Source: Marisa cornuarietis (lineage: Eukaryota > Mollusca > Gastropoda > Architaenioglossa > Ampullariidae). From it: 64,000 nucleotides of DNA. The stretch is from NCBI GenBank assembly GCA_004794655.1, contig SMMW01000575.1:11607001-11671000 (forward strand), read 5' to 3'. Positions 1 through 11,275 of this stretch are shown here, in pieces. The notes under the pieces were generated by a model, which was given only the letters and a program-made list of their open reading frames with translations, was not told the origin of the DNA and searched no databases. How positions within the stretch are numbered: the first letter of the stretch is position 1; each line of letters starts with the position of its first letter. The translations under genes were made by a program, and so were the position numbers.

Positions 1-2
1 AC

Positions 3-400
3 ACCTTCAGCAGTCCACATGCTGTATGCTGTCTTGTCTGCTTATTGTCTCATGAGCTTGATCATGCGCTATATAAACCATACGTTTATTATCATTTAAC
101 TGATTATGATCAAATGTTAGATCCTTTTGAAGTAAAATTTGGTATTCCACAAGGCTCCGATCCTCTTCTCTATCTCTCCCTTTATATATATCTTAGTCAT
201 ATGAATGTTTGTCGATGACACAAACAGATCTAGCCACTTGCGTCTCTAAGTACTGACGAGTATCAGTCTTGGACTAAATTGAACCATATGGCACTCAATC
301 CCCAGAAAACGGAAGTCCTGCTGTTAATAACAAGGCAGAAGAGACTAAATCATGTCGCCCCATTTTCAAAAATTCACGAGAGTACTCAACCCCTAAAATA
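3..400 (+). pseudogene. Non-LTR retrotransposon reverse transcriptase fragment, frameshifted
   Basis: This is a remnant of a LINE polymerase of the CR1/L2/Jockey type, which copies its own RNA into DNA at a nicked target. Seen directly: frame 3 is open from base 3 to the TGA at 216 and contains a FGIPQGSDPLL segment at about 141-173, matching the reverse transcriptase signature G(I/V)PQGSVLGPLL with part deleted. The catalytic-site equivalent FVDDTN (family form YADDTQ) follows at 208-225 but in frame 1, so a frameshift lies just before it. Frame 3 then resumes at 261 with SWTKLNHMALNPQKTEVLLL, matching the conserved W-x-L-N-P-x-KTE-LL block downstream of the active site. The order of motifs is correct for the family. 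The 5' part lies outside the window. It is dead by frameshift and stop codons. The exact clade is uncertain; reverse transcriptase identity is well supported. Confidence 0.8.
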
Positions 401-1177
401 ATTTATAATAATTTGTCTCCCAAAATATCTCTGGCAAAATAAAAATATGTAAAATAAAACACATCTACTGTCGAGAATTATACACTTTTTTAAATCCTCC
501 CTCTCGGAAACTCGACTATATAGCTCATATTTAGTCGAAAATTGGTTTTAGTCTCTCTGGTTTTACTTCCAGTATATTGGACTCGATGAGGCTTCTTTTA
601 ATAAGTGTTGGAAGGAGAACAATCAGAGTGGTATTAGTCTAACCAAAAATACAGTCCAGTGATTTCCATGCTAGGGGTCCTGACACTGAGAAAGACAATT
701 TTAACAAACGTATGCGTGCTTATAAAAAAGTAACAGATAAAGTGCCTCCACTACTTTTCACTAAAAATACAAGAGCGGTCTTCTAACCTATTTCTCTCAT
801 ACCGAGAATCGACTTCAAGACAAACTTGAAATACTGAGGGGGCGCTTCACTAAAAAAGCCTTACCTCCCCTCCACATCTCAGCAAACGCAATCAGTTCTC
901 TATAGTTCAAATTATGACTTCCAAAACATTTCCATCAAAATCTTTGATTGCATACAAAGGCCTCCGGTTCATCGTTAGCAAATCCTATTCGTTTTTCCCC
1001 ATATATAAATCTAATTGACATATATCATATGCAACTGTTCATTATTCCGTTTACAAACCATCTTGTAAAAATGAGATGCTAATTTCCATCTTTGCACATA
1101 CAATCCGCAATGCCTTCTTGTTCTGCGTCTTGCCTTTTGTTTTCTAGCAATGTAGTACATTGGCTTATTTTCCTTTC
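401..1177. other. Unique AT-rich stretch, possibly the 3' part of the LINE
   Basis: No recognisable gene. A short frame around 663-786 is open for about 40 codons and is lysine-rich, and it could be decayed LINE sequence continuing from the reverse transcriptase to its left. I cannot identify a domain in it. Confidence 0.3.
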
Positions 1178-1345
1178 TTAGGGATGGGGGGATTGTGATT
1201 TTACTCTAAACCAGTAACTAAGGCTATATCACGGCAAGGCAGCCAGCCCTGTAAACAGATGCAGAGAAAGAAGTGCGTGCCCGAGACGAGATCTGAACCC
1301 TGGACAGCCAACCCTTACTGTACCGATGACAGGCGCTGATCACCT
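1178..1345 (-). mobile_element. tRNA-derived SINE, family A, reverse orientation
   Basis: Read on the minus strand, this starts with a tRNA-like head (a GCGCCTGTCA segment at about 1330-1340 just after box A) and a box B of the form GGTTCAGATCTC (about 1292-1306). It continues with the family body TTTACAGGGCTGGCTGCCTT (about 1235-1260) and the tail GTGATATAGCCTTAGTTACT. The same body and tail recur at 59219-59400, 59418-59480, 37299-37372 and 35005-35410. Box A and B are internal RNA polymerase III promoters, and spread depends on a LINE in trans. This is a full-length-looking copy and the best guide to the family's sequence here. Confidence 0.8.
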
Positions 1346-1876
1346 TCTCTGTTCTTAGATAGATGTAAAACAATAGATTGAAGTAAAACAATATAACTTT
1401 TGCTTATTATTGAGGTTTGACCTATTTCATCTTATCTCGATATAATAATAATTAATAATAATAATTGTTTTATTTATAAAACCCTTTACCCCACCGACAA
1501 ACGTGGGCTCAAAGTCGCACGAGTACACACTTATCTGTAGACATCAAATACGTCTTACAAATTCATTAACCATCAGTCAAATCATAACTACTGTCTCTCT
1601 TGCTCTCACCTCCCCCTCCCCCCCCCCACATATATATGGTGGAAAACTGAGCACCCAAAGAAAAACCACCGGCGGTCAGGCCTGTAAGCAGGCTTCCCAT
1701 TTAGAGAGATGTATCTCGAAGCCAAAATACGAACCTCAAAAGTAAAAAACAATTTTAAAAGTCTATGAACTTTGAAATTATCTCTCCCTTCTTTCCCTGC
1801 CACCTCCCCAGATGTTGCTGTCTTCAATTCAGTATGTTTCTCCATTTCTCCTCTCTTGGTATGCTTTCCTGCGATT

Positions 1877-1881
<5 letters not shown>
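1346..1881. other. Unique sequence, no gene seen
   Basis: AT-rich with a short (TAA)-type run near 1446-1465 and a poly-C run near 1618-1627. Weakly tRNA/SINE-like text at 1640-1740 could not be aligned with confidence to the SINE families here. Confidence 0.5.

Positions 1882-1943
<62 letters not shown>
1882..1943 (+). repeat. (TG)n microsatellite
   Basis: An uninterrupted TG/GT run of about 31 units. It creates long spurious Cys-Val and Thr-His reading frames on the two strands, which are not genes. Confidence 0.97.
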
Positions 1944-1944
<1 letters not shown>

Positions 1945-4900
1945 TGGCGCGCCTACACCAAATTTACTGCATCTCATGATGCCCACCCAAATACTGGAAA
2001 ATTAAGAAACACAGAGAGAGAGTGTGTGTGGGGGGGTGCGACAGAGACAAAAAACATTCCACACATATACAGGATGCCTTATTGCGGTGATGCTGTCACT
2101 ACCAAGCATTCTCTCGCTTGCGGCTCTTTCGCAGCCATCGTAAGGCTAATAGAGCCTGTCTCATAGATACTAAGAGAGAGACAGCGATCCCGAAGTTAAT
2201 TTGTTTAAAAGGCTATTCTCATTACCTGTTCTGTTATTATTCACCCTCCAGCCTAAACATGACGGCCTGTCCTTGAATTTACTCTTCAGTTCTGGTGGGC
2301 TTTTTGTCCGCGTCGTCATGGCAACCGTCGTCTTTATGGCTTTTTTCCGGGTCCTCAGTTGCCGTAGGTCATCGTCTGTTAACTCGGCTCGGCAGTTCTG
2401 TGACCTTGTCTTGATAGCCCGCACTCCGTGGAGTCACCTTGCCCTCCCTTCAACTCTCACCACATGTTGTAGGCATGCATCCCAATGGTTCTACAAACTT
2501 TAGACCAGCTACCGTTAAAGAATAAGTCCTGGAGAAACTAAGGTGGGACCATTCAAACATGCCTTACTCTGTGTCTCTGTTTTTCTTATCTTTTCTCTCT
2601 CTCTCTCTCTCTCTGCCTCTCGCAATATAAACCATTCAAGATTTTGTACACCCATATATATATATATTACTAATATGATGGACGTGGTCTTTGGAAATTT
2701 TCAGGAATATTTTGGATGTGGAAAAGATATGAGTGTACATAAAACCTAACCACATTATATATCTTTATGATGACTCATTCATTTTTTATTATGCTATATT
2801 TCATATTATTATTATTATTAAGTAAAATGTGCATGTCATACTCACATAATCTTTCCACAAAAACTGTAACAGTAGTCGCGGGGTTTGGGCAGAAGAGTGT
2901 TTCTCTGTTCAGCCTCGGTGAGATGTGTGACGGGTTTCTTGCGAGACACTGAGGAAGGCAGATAGCACGTCTTTGCCGCGTCATTAACTAGCAGAGAGTG
3001 GCGAATTTCCACTCGCATTTTGGCTCGATAAAAGCTAAAATGCCAGCTTTTCTCGTTTTAGCCTTATTGCAAAATTACACACTTCGTTAGCTTCATTTAA
3101 AGGAAACGGGAAATCCGCAAGCATTTTTTGGGGATCCCTCACAGAGAACGATGACTCGCACGCGACGTAAAGTTATTGTGGAAGAGCCTTTTCCTTACTG
3201 GTGCTTGCATGTTAAAGACCCACTCGAGGCATTTTTACCCCCTTTCTAATGACTGGGGTTAGCTAACCACAAGACACTGATTCGTAAAATCTGAACAAAT
3301 GACCACCTTCTATTCACGAGATATCAGTCTTCAACCATGGAGATGGGGCGTGAAGACTTGAAACCGGTGACGTCAGGGTGTAACGGGGACCTGTTAATAA
3401 TGTTCAGCAAAATAAGAGAGCGTGAAGCATATGTTAATTAGGTCCCTCTGTGTTCCAAAAGGTCACGAATTTCATCTCATTCTTTGCGCAGGCTAGGTCT
3501 AGAGTTTGGATATTTCATCCCGCAAAGGTAAGAGTTTTTCACTGAGATCTTGTTATTGTATTATGCGCAGCCGATTTCTTTTGAAAGAAAGAAACGTTGC
3601 AGTCGGTTAGGATTTTAGCGTATTTTTCCGTGTGGACTAGGCTAGAAAATCACACTATGGAAGACGCCGTTCCCGATGGTTTAAAACTGTTGGGGAGGTA
3701 TTATGGGAGGATTTATCAATAACTGACAAGTTATTCAGAAAATAGTTTTTGTCTTACATATTAGTATGAGTGAAGATGAGTAAGCTAAAGAAATAGTGCA
3801 ACAAAAAATAAAACTATGTTTTAGTTATTGGGTAAGTTGTTTTGACGGACGGTTAGTTACTAGAGATGTCACATGTGTCTCTTGGCTGCTATTAGTTCAT
3901 AACTTCTGCTAAGATACACAGAGGATTGGGTTTTCAAAGTTCAACTCTGTAGACACACTATCCCTATTTTAAATTTGCTCTTGTCGCTCTGGATGGCTCT
4001 TCCCGCTCGCAATAATCAGATAAGTCTCCAAGCTACATGTTTAGAAATGCTGTGTTTATCATGACCGTCTTGCCATTGATCTCTAGTGAGAATCTGAAAA
4101 TGAAAAACTCGTACACAACTGTTGACCTCGACAAACGCTCAGTAAGAAGCGTGTCGAATAGTCTTTGCTGAAGTAAACTTGACAGTAAAGAAAGCCGCTA
4201 ACTTCCTTTCTTTCTCTTACACGTTATCGTTGTCTTCCTTTTTCTCCTGCATCTGCAGTCTTCTTCATCACTGTTAATATTGTTGACAATGGTCGTTGCT
4301 TGTGATGGATGATCCATGATGACTTGCTCAAGGAAGGGGGGATTGCCTGCAAGGAGTTTCCATGCCCCATTCAGCCTGTCAGTTCCACGAGCGCACAAGA
4401 GCTCTCAACACTTGATCTTACCTCCCCCCCCCTCCGCCATCCGCTGTAATCCCAGCATGCATCGGTAAACTGTTCTAGACCTTGATTACACTGTATTTCC
4501 GGTTTCGTTTACATGGCGTGCGTTGACTGTCGTCATGGTGCCCCGTGCGCGCGCCTCGAGCGGCTTGCCTCATTAGCCTCGGCGACTTTTATTGCCAGAC
4601 ATATTCCAGCATGGAGAACCTTCAGCGATGTGGTCGTTGCTACCGTTCACCATTTATCTGCGCTCGCCTGCTAGACACAGATGTCTTTCATTTGCCCTGC
4701 AATCGATTCCTCGGTGTAAAGTATGCAGACTGGGCCCACGATTCGCCATCATTTAGCCCTATTGTCAAAGGTTGTAGACGAGCGTACCTGTTTTAAATTG
4801 TAATTAAACTTTAAATCTTTTATCAATCTTTGCAGGCCACTGGTGACTCTCTAGGAATCCTTCTCTTTTCTACTTGAACGTGTGTTGAAAAAACAAAGAG

Positions 4901-6872
4901 ATTAAGCTGATCTAACCTCGGAAAGGCGGGCCAGCGTGGGTCAAGCTCGTCGTGACCCTCTGAGGCCTGAACCGCGTACGAACGCATGATGTCACCACGC
5001 CCAGTCGTTACAGAGACGATACGATTGTGATTACGTGTGCTGTGAAGCCCACAGCCACTGCAACAATAACAGCTAATGAAGCGTTGCCCACATACTTTTG
5101 TGAGGACCGGCCAAATGAGGTTTTGAGCTCCTTGTAACAGACAGGTCAGACTAGGATAATCAGAGACTTGCATCTTGCAAATGGAACGAAGATTTCTGCT
5201 CCGATTTCAGGACTGCTGCCTTTACTTTCCCCTCCTACCTCATTTGAAAATAATTTTGCAGTTGGGTTCGCCTAAATATTCTGAGGGGTTACGTTTGAAA
5301 TTACACTTTTTCCCCATCATACTGAGCCATTTAGAAGGCTTCGATTATGAAGAAGCTTCCCAGTAACAAGGACGATGTAGAAATGTGCATTTTAGTGTTT
5401 TTCTCTTAACTTCTGCGTAATTTTCTAATACCACCACATACATGTATATACTTTTCTCGACCTACTTCTCTCTCTCTTTCTCTATCTCTCTCACGCACAC
5501 GGTAGAAGGGCTCATAAGTTACTTAAATAAAAATATACTTTTCCTTAGTTTCCTGTGGCAAAAATGTTGAGAGATGGCCGCTTTCAGTTATACTGGCCAA
5601 AGCCCTCAGCAGAATTTGGGAGGGGGGGGGAATGGGGAGCGGAGTTTCAGTAATTAAGAAAAACACGGTTTCTTTACACTGTGCAGGCGCCAGTTCCGCT
5701 GTCCTTAAATCCGCTTTGCAGTATCTTAACGCCTCGTGGCTCTTACTGGAAAGAAATCTCTCCCATAATTAAATTTTATAATGATGGACTGCTCATGTCA
5801 TTCCTTTAACGCCTCTTTGTCCTTCTTCCACCACCCTCTCTTCCTCTCTCCCAATTCTTTCTCTTTAACCACCCCCCTTCTCTCTCTCTTCCCTTCCCCT
5901 CTTCTCCGCATCCCTCTCTCCCATGCCTGGTCGTCGCTAGCTAAGTTGGTTGTTTTCCTCCTGGCGAGCTCTCTCCGTTACCTTTGATGTAGCAAAGTTT
6001 ATTCTTAAAAGACAATGAATGTCTTTATATCTCTCCCCCCTCCACTACCCTCCCCCAACACACACTCCAACCCCGGTAAAATCGGCCGCTGGTCGATAGA
6101 ATCAAACAGTGTCGGTTTCTTTACACAGACTGACACAGCCTCTGGATTCTTGAGAGAAATCTGATGAGCATAAAAACGCAAAGATGATCAGATTTCTATG
6201 TTTTGAGGAACACGCTATCTTCATGAAATATTTTGATATTCTAATATAGACAACTCTTTCGCGTAATGATGTTTGCGCAAATACCGAATCGTCAGGATTC
6301 TCGCACTTTCCTCAGCCCCCTTGCTCTGGCACCGCAGTAAATGCACGAATATGTTTATACGGCTTGCATGCATCGTGTTTGCTGACATTACTGCAAGGCG
6401 GGAACGCAGCAAAGAGAGATTAATCACCTCTCTGCTATTTGTCTTGGCTTGTTTTGTTTTATCCGCACTTCGTGGTTCAGGAGGGTGTGTGGGATGAGAA
6501 TATGTTGGCTGTTGGTATATGTCTCTCGCTGTTTAATGAACTTCCTTTTTGTAGTTCTTTGAAGCTGTACCTGGTACTCGGGAACCAGTCACGGCCGTGC
6601 GGGGACTTTATGGGGTCGATTCCAAGATCTCAAATTTACGGGTATCCTGCTTGTCACGGACGCGGATCTGCTGCAAGACATCACGCTGGGCTTTCGCTCG
6701 ATAAAGTTCGGTCTCCATTATCTGGTGATGTGAGCATATAAAGGGAGGAGGGATCCTGTTTTAGAGTTCCCGAGAAGGTGTCAGCAGCGTTCGATAAAAT
6801 ACTTTGCTTATGAAACATACTACTGTGATCCACAGTTTTATGAGTAGAGATGGAGTAGATTTTTATTGGGTG
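1944..6872. other. Gene-poor unique sequence
   Basis: About 4.9 kb without a supportable gene. It contains a (TC)n tract at 2595-2612, a poly-G run near 5621-5630 and short pyrimidine-rich runs near 5790-5910. Open frames of up to about 116 codons (for example 4823-5173 minus and 4545-4796 plus) lack domains, homopolymer-free conserved blocks or convincing splice sites. A 54-codon frame at 4513-4674 begins ATGGCGTGC but is likewise unsupported. Confidence 0.5.
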
Positions 6873-6919
6873 ATATGTGTGTGTGTGCGTGCATGCGTGC
6901 GTGCGTGAGTGCGTGCGTG
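6873..6919 (+). repeat. Mixed (TG)n/(TGCG)n microsatellite
   Basis: Alternating TGTG then GTGC/GTGA units over about 47 bases, interrupted by CATG. This is an imperfect purine-pyrimidine alternating tract. Confidence 0.9.
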
Positions 6920-8912
6920 GCCAACGAATGTTCTTTCGAGGAGTAGAGTTTTAAATGATTTTACAGTTAAAGAACAGTTATGCTCTTTAAGTAGTTAACG
7001 TCTAATCTTTACAGTTTTGGTCGCATTGGGTCACTGCGTGCTTCGGGTGGGGTTGAGGTAAATCTTTTAGGATAAGAGTTTTAACAGTGTGTCTAGCAAA
7101 AACGTGTTCACCTTTTGGAAGGTATATAAAGGGTACCTCCTTCTTACTGAATAGACTGTTCCTCCCTCTAACTGTTAGAGGTAGGATATTTATTATATAG
7201 CAGAAAACTCAGAACGCCCTCAGTTATACATTTGCCTTAGATGATTACGCAGAGTCTGAAGAGCTTGTTCAGTGTATGTTTGCCACAGCTACTCAGAAGT
7301 ACATGATAGTAAGCAACACAGCCAGCTAATGATGGGAGAAAATCGCAGTACGCCGTAACACGCCCTTTTCACACGGTTCTGTGCTAACTACGCACATCCG
7401 AGCTTAGTCTGGCAGGCTGTCTGTCCGGACATCAGCAAGACTGCACGTGGCTGTATTCACCTGGTCACGTCTGCACAGTTCTTTTTTTCTGCCCCTGGAC
7501 TTTCAGCTGCTTAACGAGGGTTTTCTGAAGATGCCAGACGAACAACACTTGCAATTCTCGTTGTTAGAGATCCTTTCTGTCAGGTTCACTGGTCTACAGA
7601 GACAATGGGATGTCATGCTGCACACTTTGACACAGGAGTCACTGTCAATCTGAATACTTATATGCCGCCATTTGTCTCTTGATACACAAGCTGCGCACCG
7701 TAGTTATCCAAACAGATAAACCTTTTTCCTTCTACTGCTATTCGCTTCTGTAGTCAGTCTTCCCCAAAATCTGTTTGTCTTTTCCTCTCTGTCTCCTTCC
7801 TCTTTCCTTCTCTTCCTAATTTCTCTCTTCAGTCTGTCTCTCTCTCTTTCTCTCGCTTCTTTAAACAGTGACATTCTCTCGTGCCCATAAAACAAAGTCC
7901 AGCTTTTTATATGCGTAATAAATGGTATATCGCTCTAAGGGGAAAAAGTTAACCGTTGAGAAGGATTAAGTCAAGCGCAATTACCGACATTTATTTGTTA
8001 AAAGACGAGCATTTGGGTTATATTGGGTTGTGGGGGTTTTTGTTTTTGTTTTTTGTTTTTTGTTCTTTTTTCACAAGCAAGTCATTTTTCTTACTTTTCT
8101 TACATTTCTTACTTTGTCATAATGTCTGTGTTCGCTGCTGAACATTACCGAGAATAGCAGTCAGAACAAAAAGCTTAAGAAGAACTGTTTGGATTTTATG
8201 CTCGGTATTTTTTCTTCCTCTCATTTTTAAAGGCAATTATGCGACAATCAGATGTATTGACAAAAATAAATAAATAAATTAAAGCTGTAGAAAACAAAAA
8301 TATCTTTTAGGACCTAATCGACAACATAATGGTGATTTTTTTATGTAGTTTAATTAGTCATTCTCAAGTTCATCCTTAAAGACGTGGGCTTATGTCTCAA
8401 TGGAGTTCTTTATCCTCTAGCTATTCTGCTTGTAATAATATTACCTCTACTAGTATTCCTTCTGTCGGGGTGACAGCGAACTCTCCCTCACGTCGCGCGT
8501 CCTGACACATACCCGTAAATGCACGTTTCTTGTACTTGCCAAAGCAGGCTTCCACCATTCATCAAGTAATGGCAGTCTCAGCTCTCACGTACCCGCTTGT
8601 CAGCAGCTTGATCGGTTATCACCCCATCCTGACGTTTCACCTGGGACTTACCTGAGTAACGCAACCTTTTTACCTGTTTCCGACCTGTTTGCAGACACTT
8701 GACAATTGCTGCCGCTTAACGATTTTGTTGCTGTTTTCCTTGTTTTGTCTCAGACTGAAGGAAATGTTACAATCAGTAGCTGGTCAATCCTTACCGAATG
8801 AGCTCATGAAAAATCATAAACTTGTTTTGATTGAGGCAGTCTAATGCTACGATTTTAATATTAACTTCATTGTCAGTGTAATTTATTTTAATAAGTTCAG
8901 ACGAACGTTTTG
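6920..8912. other. Unique sequence, no gene seen
   Basis: A poly-T/GT-rich run at 8034-8080 and an (AAAT)n-like run near 8265-8280. A minus-strand sequence ending at 8652 reads CTCAG followed by GTAAGT, a textbook splice donor. The upstream frame has no recognisable protein, so I do not call an exon. Confidence 0.5.
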
Positions 8913-9176
8913 AGGCCAGTTCCACAACACATTTCTAATTTTAAACACTTTTAGGCCTTAAATCTATTTCGATAATTAGTTTAAAGTGTACACCACAATT
9001 TTATAATTTTTAAAACTACAACTGCTTTAAGTATGATAAAGTTGTTTAAGTCTGACTTTCCGTCCTGTCAGTACAATTTTTTGTATGGTCTTGTGCAATG
9101 CATCTAAATGTCAGAGAAGAGATTTTGCTTTTTTAGAACAGTTTTAAGGTTTAGAAACATGTTGTGAAATCAGCAC
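8913..9176 (+). mobile_element. 264-bp inverted-repeat DNA element (MITE), copy 1
   Basis: This copy matches those at 29253-29516 and 35083-35341 along their whole length, about 92% identical to the 29253 copy by eye. Its left end reads GGCCAGTTCCACAACACATT and its right end AACATGTTGTGAAATCAGCA. These are mutated forms of the perfect terminal inverted repeats seen in the 29253 copy. It has no coding capacity, so any mobility would need a transposase supplied in trans. Superfamily unknown. Confidence 0.85.
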
Positions 9177-9559
9177 TTGGTCTCCCCATATGTTGAAGTA
9201 ATAGGCACTTGAAATCATGTGTACCTCCTGCAGTTCAACTGCTCAACCATAGATGAAATGTTGGATGTTGCAGCTATGCTTTACGAATAGTTTTAGATGT
9301 AAGGTTAAGCGCTTTGTGTTTTGCACCACTTGCTTTATCATTGTCTTGTAAATAATAAATAAAGTTACTTTATGTAACGCCAAACCCCAAATAACTCCCG
9401 GTAGTTAGTGTAAAATGGCGATTTAAGAAAAGGACACCTGTTCTCCTGCATCCAGCGGACATATATTAATTAAGCAGGTGAACAGATCTTGGGGACCTGT
9501 TAGACACAGATCCCGACAGGCTTATGCTAGGCAGGTGGCCAGACAGATAAGCGATGGTG
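9177..9559. other. Unique sequence, no gene seen
   Basis: AT-rich, with an AATAATAAATAAAG run at 9350-9363 that contains a polyadenylation-like AATAAA. There is no associated coding frame. Confidence 0.5.
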
Positions 9560-9760
9560 CATCAATGTATATGGACGAACGCATGCACGCTCGTACATAT
9601 GCACATGCGCACGCACATGCAAGTGCACGCAGGCTCACGTTCGTACTGACCTTACTTACGCGCCTATGCATGCATGCAAGCGCACACAGACTCACGCATA
9701 CACACACTGTCACACACCGAAGGAACTCATACACGCACACACATGCTCTCTTGCATTTGA
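9560..9760. repeat. Degenerate alternating purine-pyrimidine tract (CA/CG/TG-rich)
   Basis: Runs such as GCACATGCGCACGCACATGC and ACACACACTGTCACACACC over about 200 bases suggest an ancient, interrupted dinucleotide repeat. Such tracts can adopt Z-DNA. The overlapping open frames are products of the repeat. Confidence 0.75.
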
Positions 9761-10258
9761 CTTCTGTCCCCATGGACACGGCTAACGTGACAGAAGTCAT
9801 CTACAGCAATGTCTGCTGCAACAGCAGTAACTGCCCTCTGGGGCGCCTAGGGTGCCTGAAGCGAACTGCGAATGTGCAGCCGACCTGATGCGTGTTTGCT
9901 GCCTCCATTATCCTCCCTCTGGAACTCTGGAACTCCTTTAATCGCACCTCCTCAGTGGATTGCTTAAGTGGTACCATACCGCGAACCAAGGCTGTCAAAA
10001 GTTTGAACTTGGCTTAGCATACCCTTCTGCCAACAGCAGCCTCCCGCTAACTCAGCTCCCATGTGGCAGCAAGTGGCGAGTTGTTTAAATGAGGATAAGT
10101 TATTGCTCTTTGGGGGAACCTTCATCAAGCCTAAACCTTCTTCTACTTCTACAGTGCCCTAATCGCAGGAACTCCACTGCGGGAGGTAAAGATCGGTGTT
10201 TTCTACATCACGTCTTCATGCAGACAGCGGAGAGCTATACTCCAGCAAACAAAAAAGA
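9761..10258. other. Unique sequence, no gene seen
   Basis: Moderate GC content. Open frames on both strands (for example 9801-9998 minus) show no motif. Confidence 0.5.

Positions 10259-10348
<90 letters not shown>
10259..10348 (+). repeat. Compound (TG)n-(GA)n microsatellite
   Basis: About 34 TG units (10260-10327) pass directly into about 11 GA units (10327-10348). Long overlapping open frames here are repeat artefacts. Confidence 0.97.
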
Positions 10349-10349
<1 letters not shown>

Positions 10350-10609
10350 AGTTCTTGTCCTATTGTATGACATGTGACGTCAGCGTCACTCTGTGGAATC
10401 AACCTTTTCGGGAGCGCTCGGTATTCTCTCTCACCCTTATCTGCCATATCTGGCCTAGGAAGCCTCCCTCTCATCTGCGAGATTAGTGCGTCTGCAGCCA
10501 CGATGACCACCAAGTGCAGTCTCGGCCGGAGTGGAGTTACACTTTGAAGGACCGGTAAAGTTTAAATGTTTAAAAACGAGGGCCTTAATTCACGACTCGA
10601 GGGCTCTTG

Positions 10610-10675
10610 GGGGTCAGGTTGGTGCTGGTGCTGGTGCTGGTTCTGGTGCTGGCACTGGTGGTACTGGTGCTGGGG
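10610..10675 (+). repeat. (GGTGCT)n hexamer minisatellite
   Basis: About nine imperfect copies of a six-base unit GGTGCT, with variants GGTTCT and GGCACT. In one frame it would encode Gly-Ala repeats, but the flanking sequence offers no gene context and the opposite strand is equally open. Confidence 0.85.
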
Positions 10676-10975
10676 GGAGGAGGTGGGAGGATGGCGAGAG
10701 ACAGTCGCTGGAGGAGACGGAGCTGTGAAGACTGCGACACGTCACACCCGACGTCTGCACCGGAGTACGTCACATGAGCGTGAGCTCATCTCGCAGGGGC
10801 TGGCGTCTCGACTCGAGGAGACCATAATGAGACCTGAAGGCTGACTTAATCACTGGATAGTGCAGAAGGGAGAGAATTTGAGACCACTCATTAAAGGACG
10901 GTGCTTAATTTACACAGTCTGTCCACCTCACTCACACTGCATGCACTTATTCGCACTTCCTAACAGCTACAGACT

Positions 10976-11104
10976 CTTCTTCGTCGTCTTCATTTTTGGT
11001 CTTCTGCTGCTTCTTTCTTTTTCTCGTTTGTTCTTGTTCTTCTTCTTCTTCGTCGTCGTCGTCTTTTCTCTCTCTCTATTTTTTTTTCTTCTTCTTTCTT
11101 TACT
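10976..11104 (+). repeat. Pyrimidine-rich TTC/GTC low-complexity tract
   Basis: Almost continuous C and T for about 130 bases, with (TTC)n and (GTC)n sub-runs around 11036-11065. It is capable of triplex formation. Not coding. Confidence 0.9.
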
Positions 11105-11169
11105 CTTTATGACATTTATGTCGATAATCTTCGCAGCATGCTGGTCGTGAAGGCACTTTTTCAGAAAGG

Positions 11170-11275
11170 CAAATATTGTCGAACGTTTGACCAAGTTTGG
11201 CACAGTTGAGTGCTCTGGTGCGAGCGTTCGTGATCTTGAAACTTGCTGAGTCCAGACTTGTTTACAAATATATTG
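11170..11275 (+). repeat. Fold-back element remnant
   Basis: A left arm GTTTGACCAAGTTTGGCA (about 11185-11202) and a right arm TCCAGACTTGTTTAC (about 11251-11265, reverse complement GTAAACAAGTCTGGA) are related inverted repeats. The same core, GACCAAGTTTGG, forms the arms of the clearer element at 40576-40750 and a related half-copy lies at 37650-37722. Degenerate, with uncertain ends. Confidence 0.5.

Noticed and set aside
1606..2166. Cys-Val and Thr-His rich frames
   Set aside because: Translations of the (TG)n microsatellite. The same applies to frames at 10089-10513, 19075-19329 and 59535-59798.
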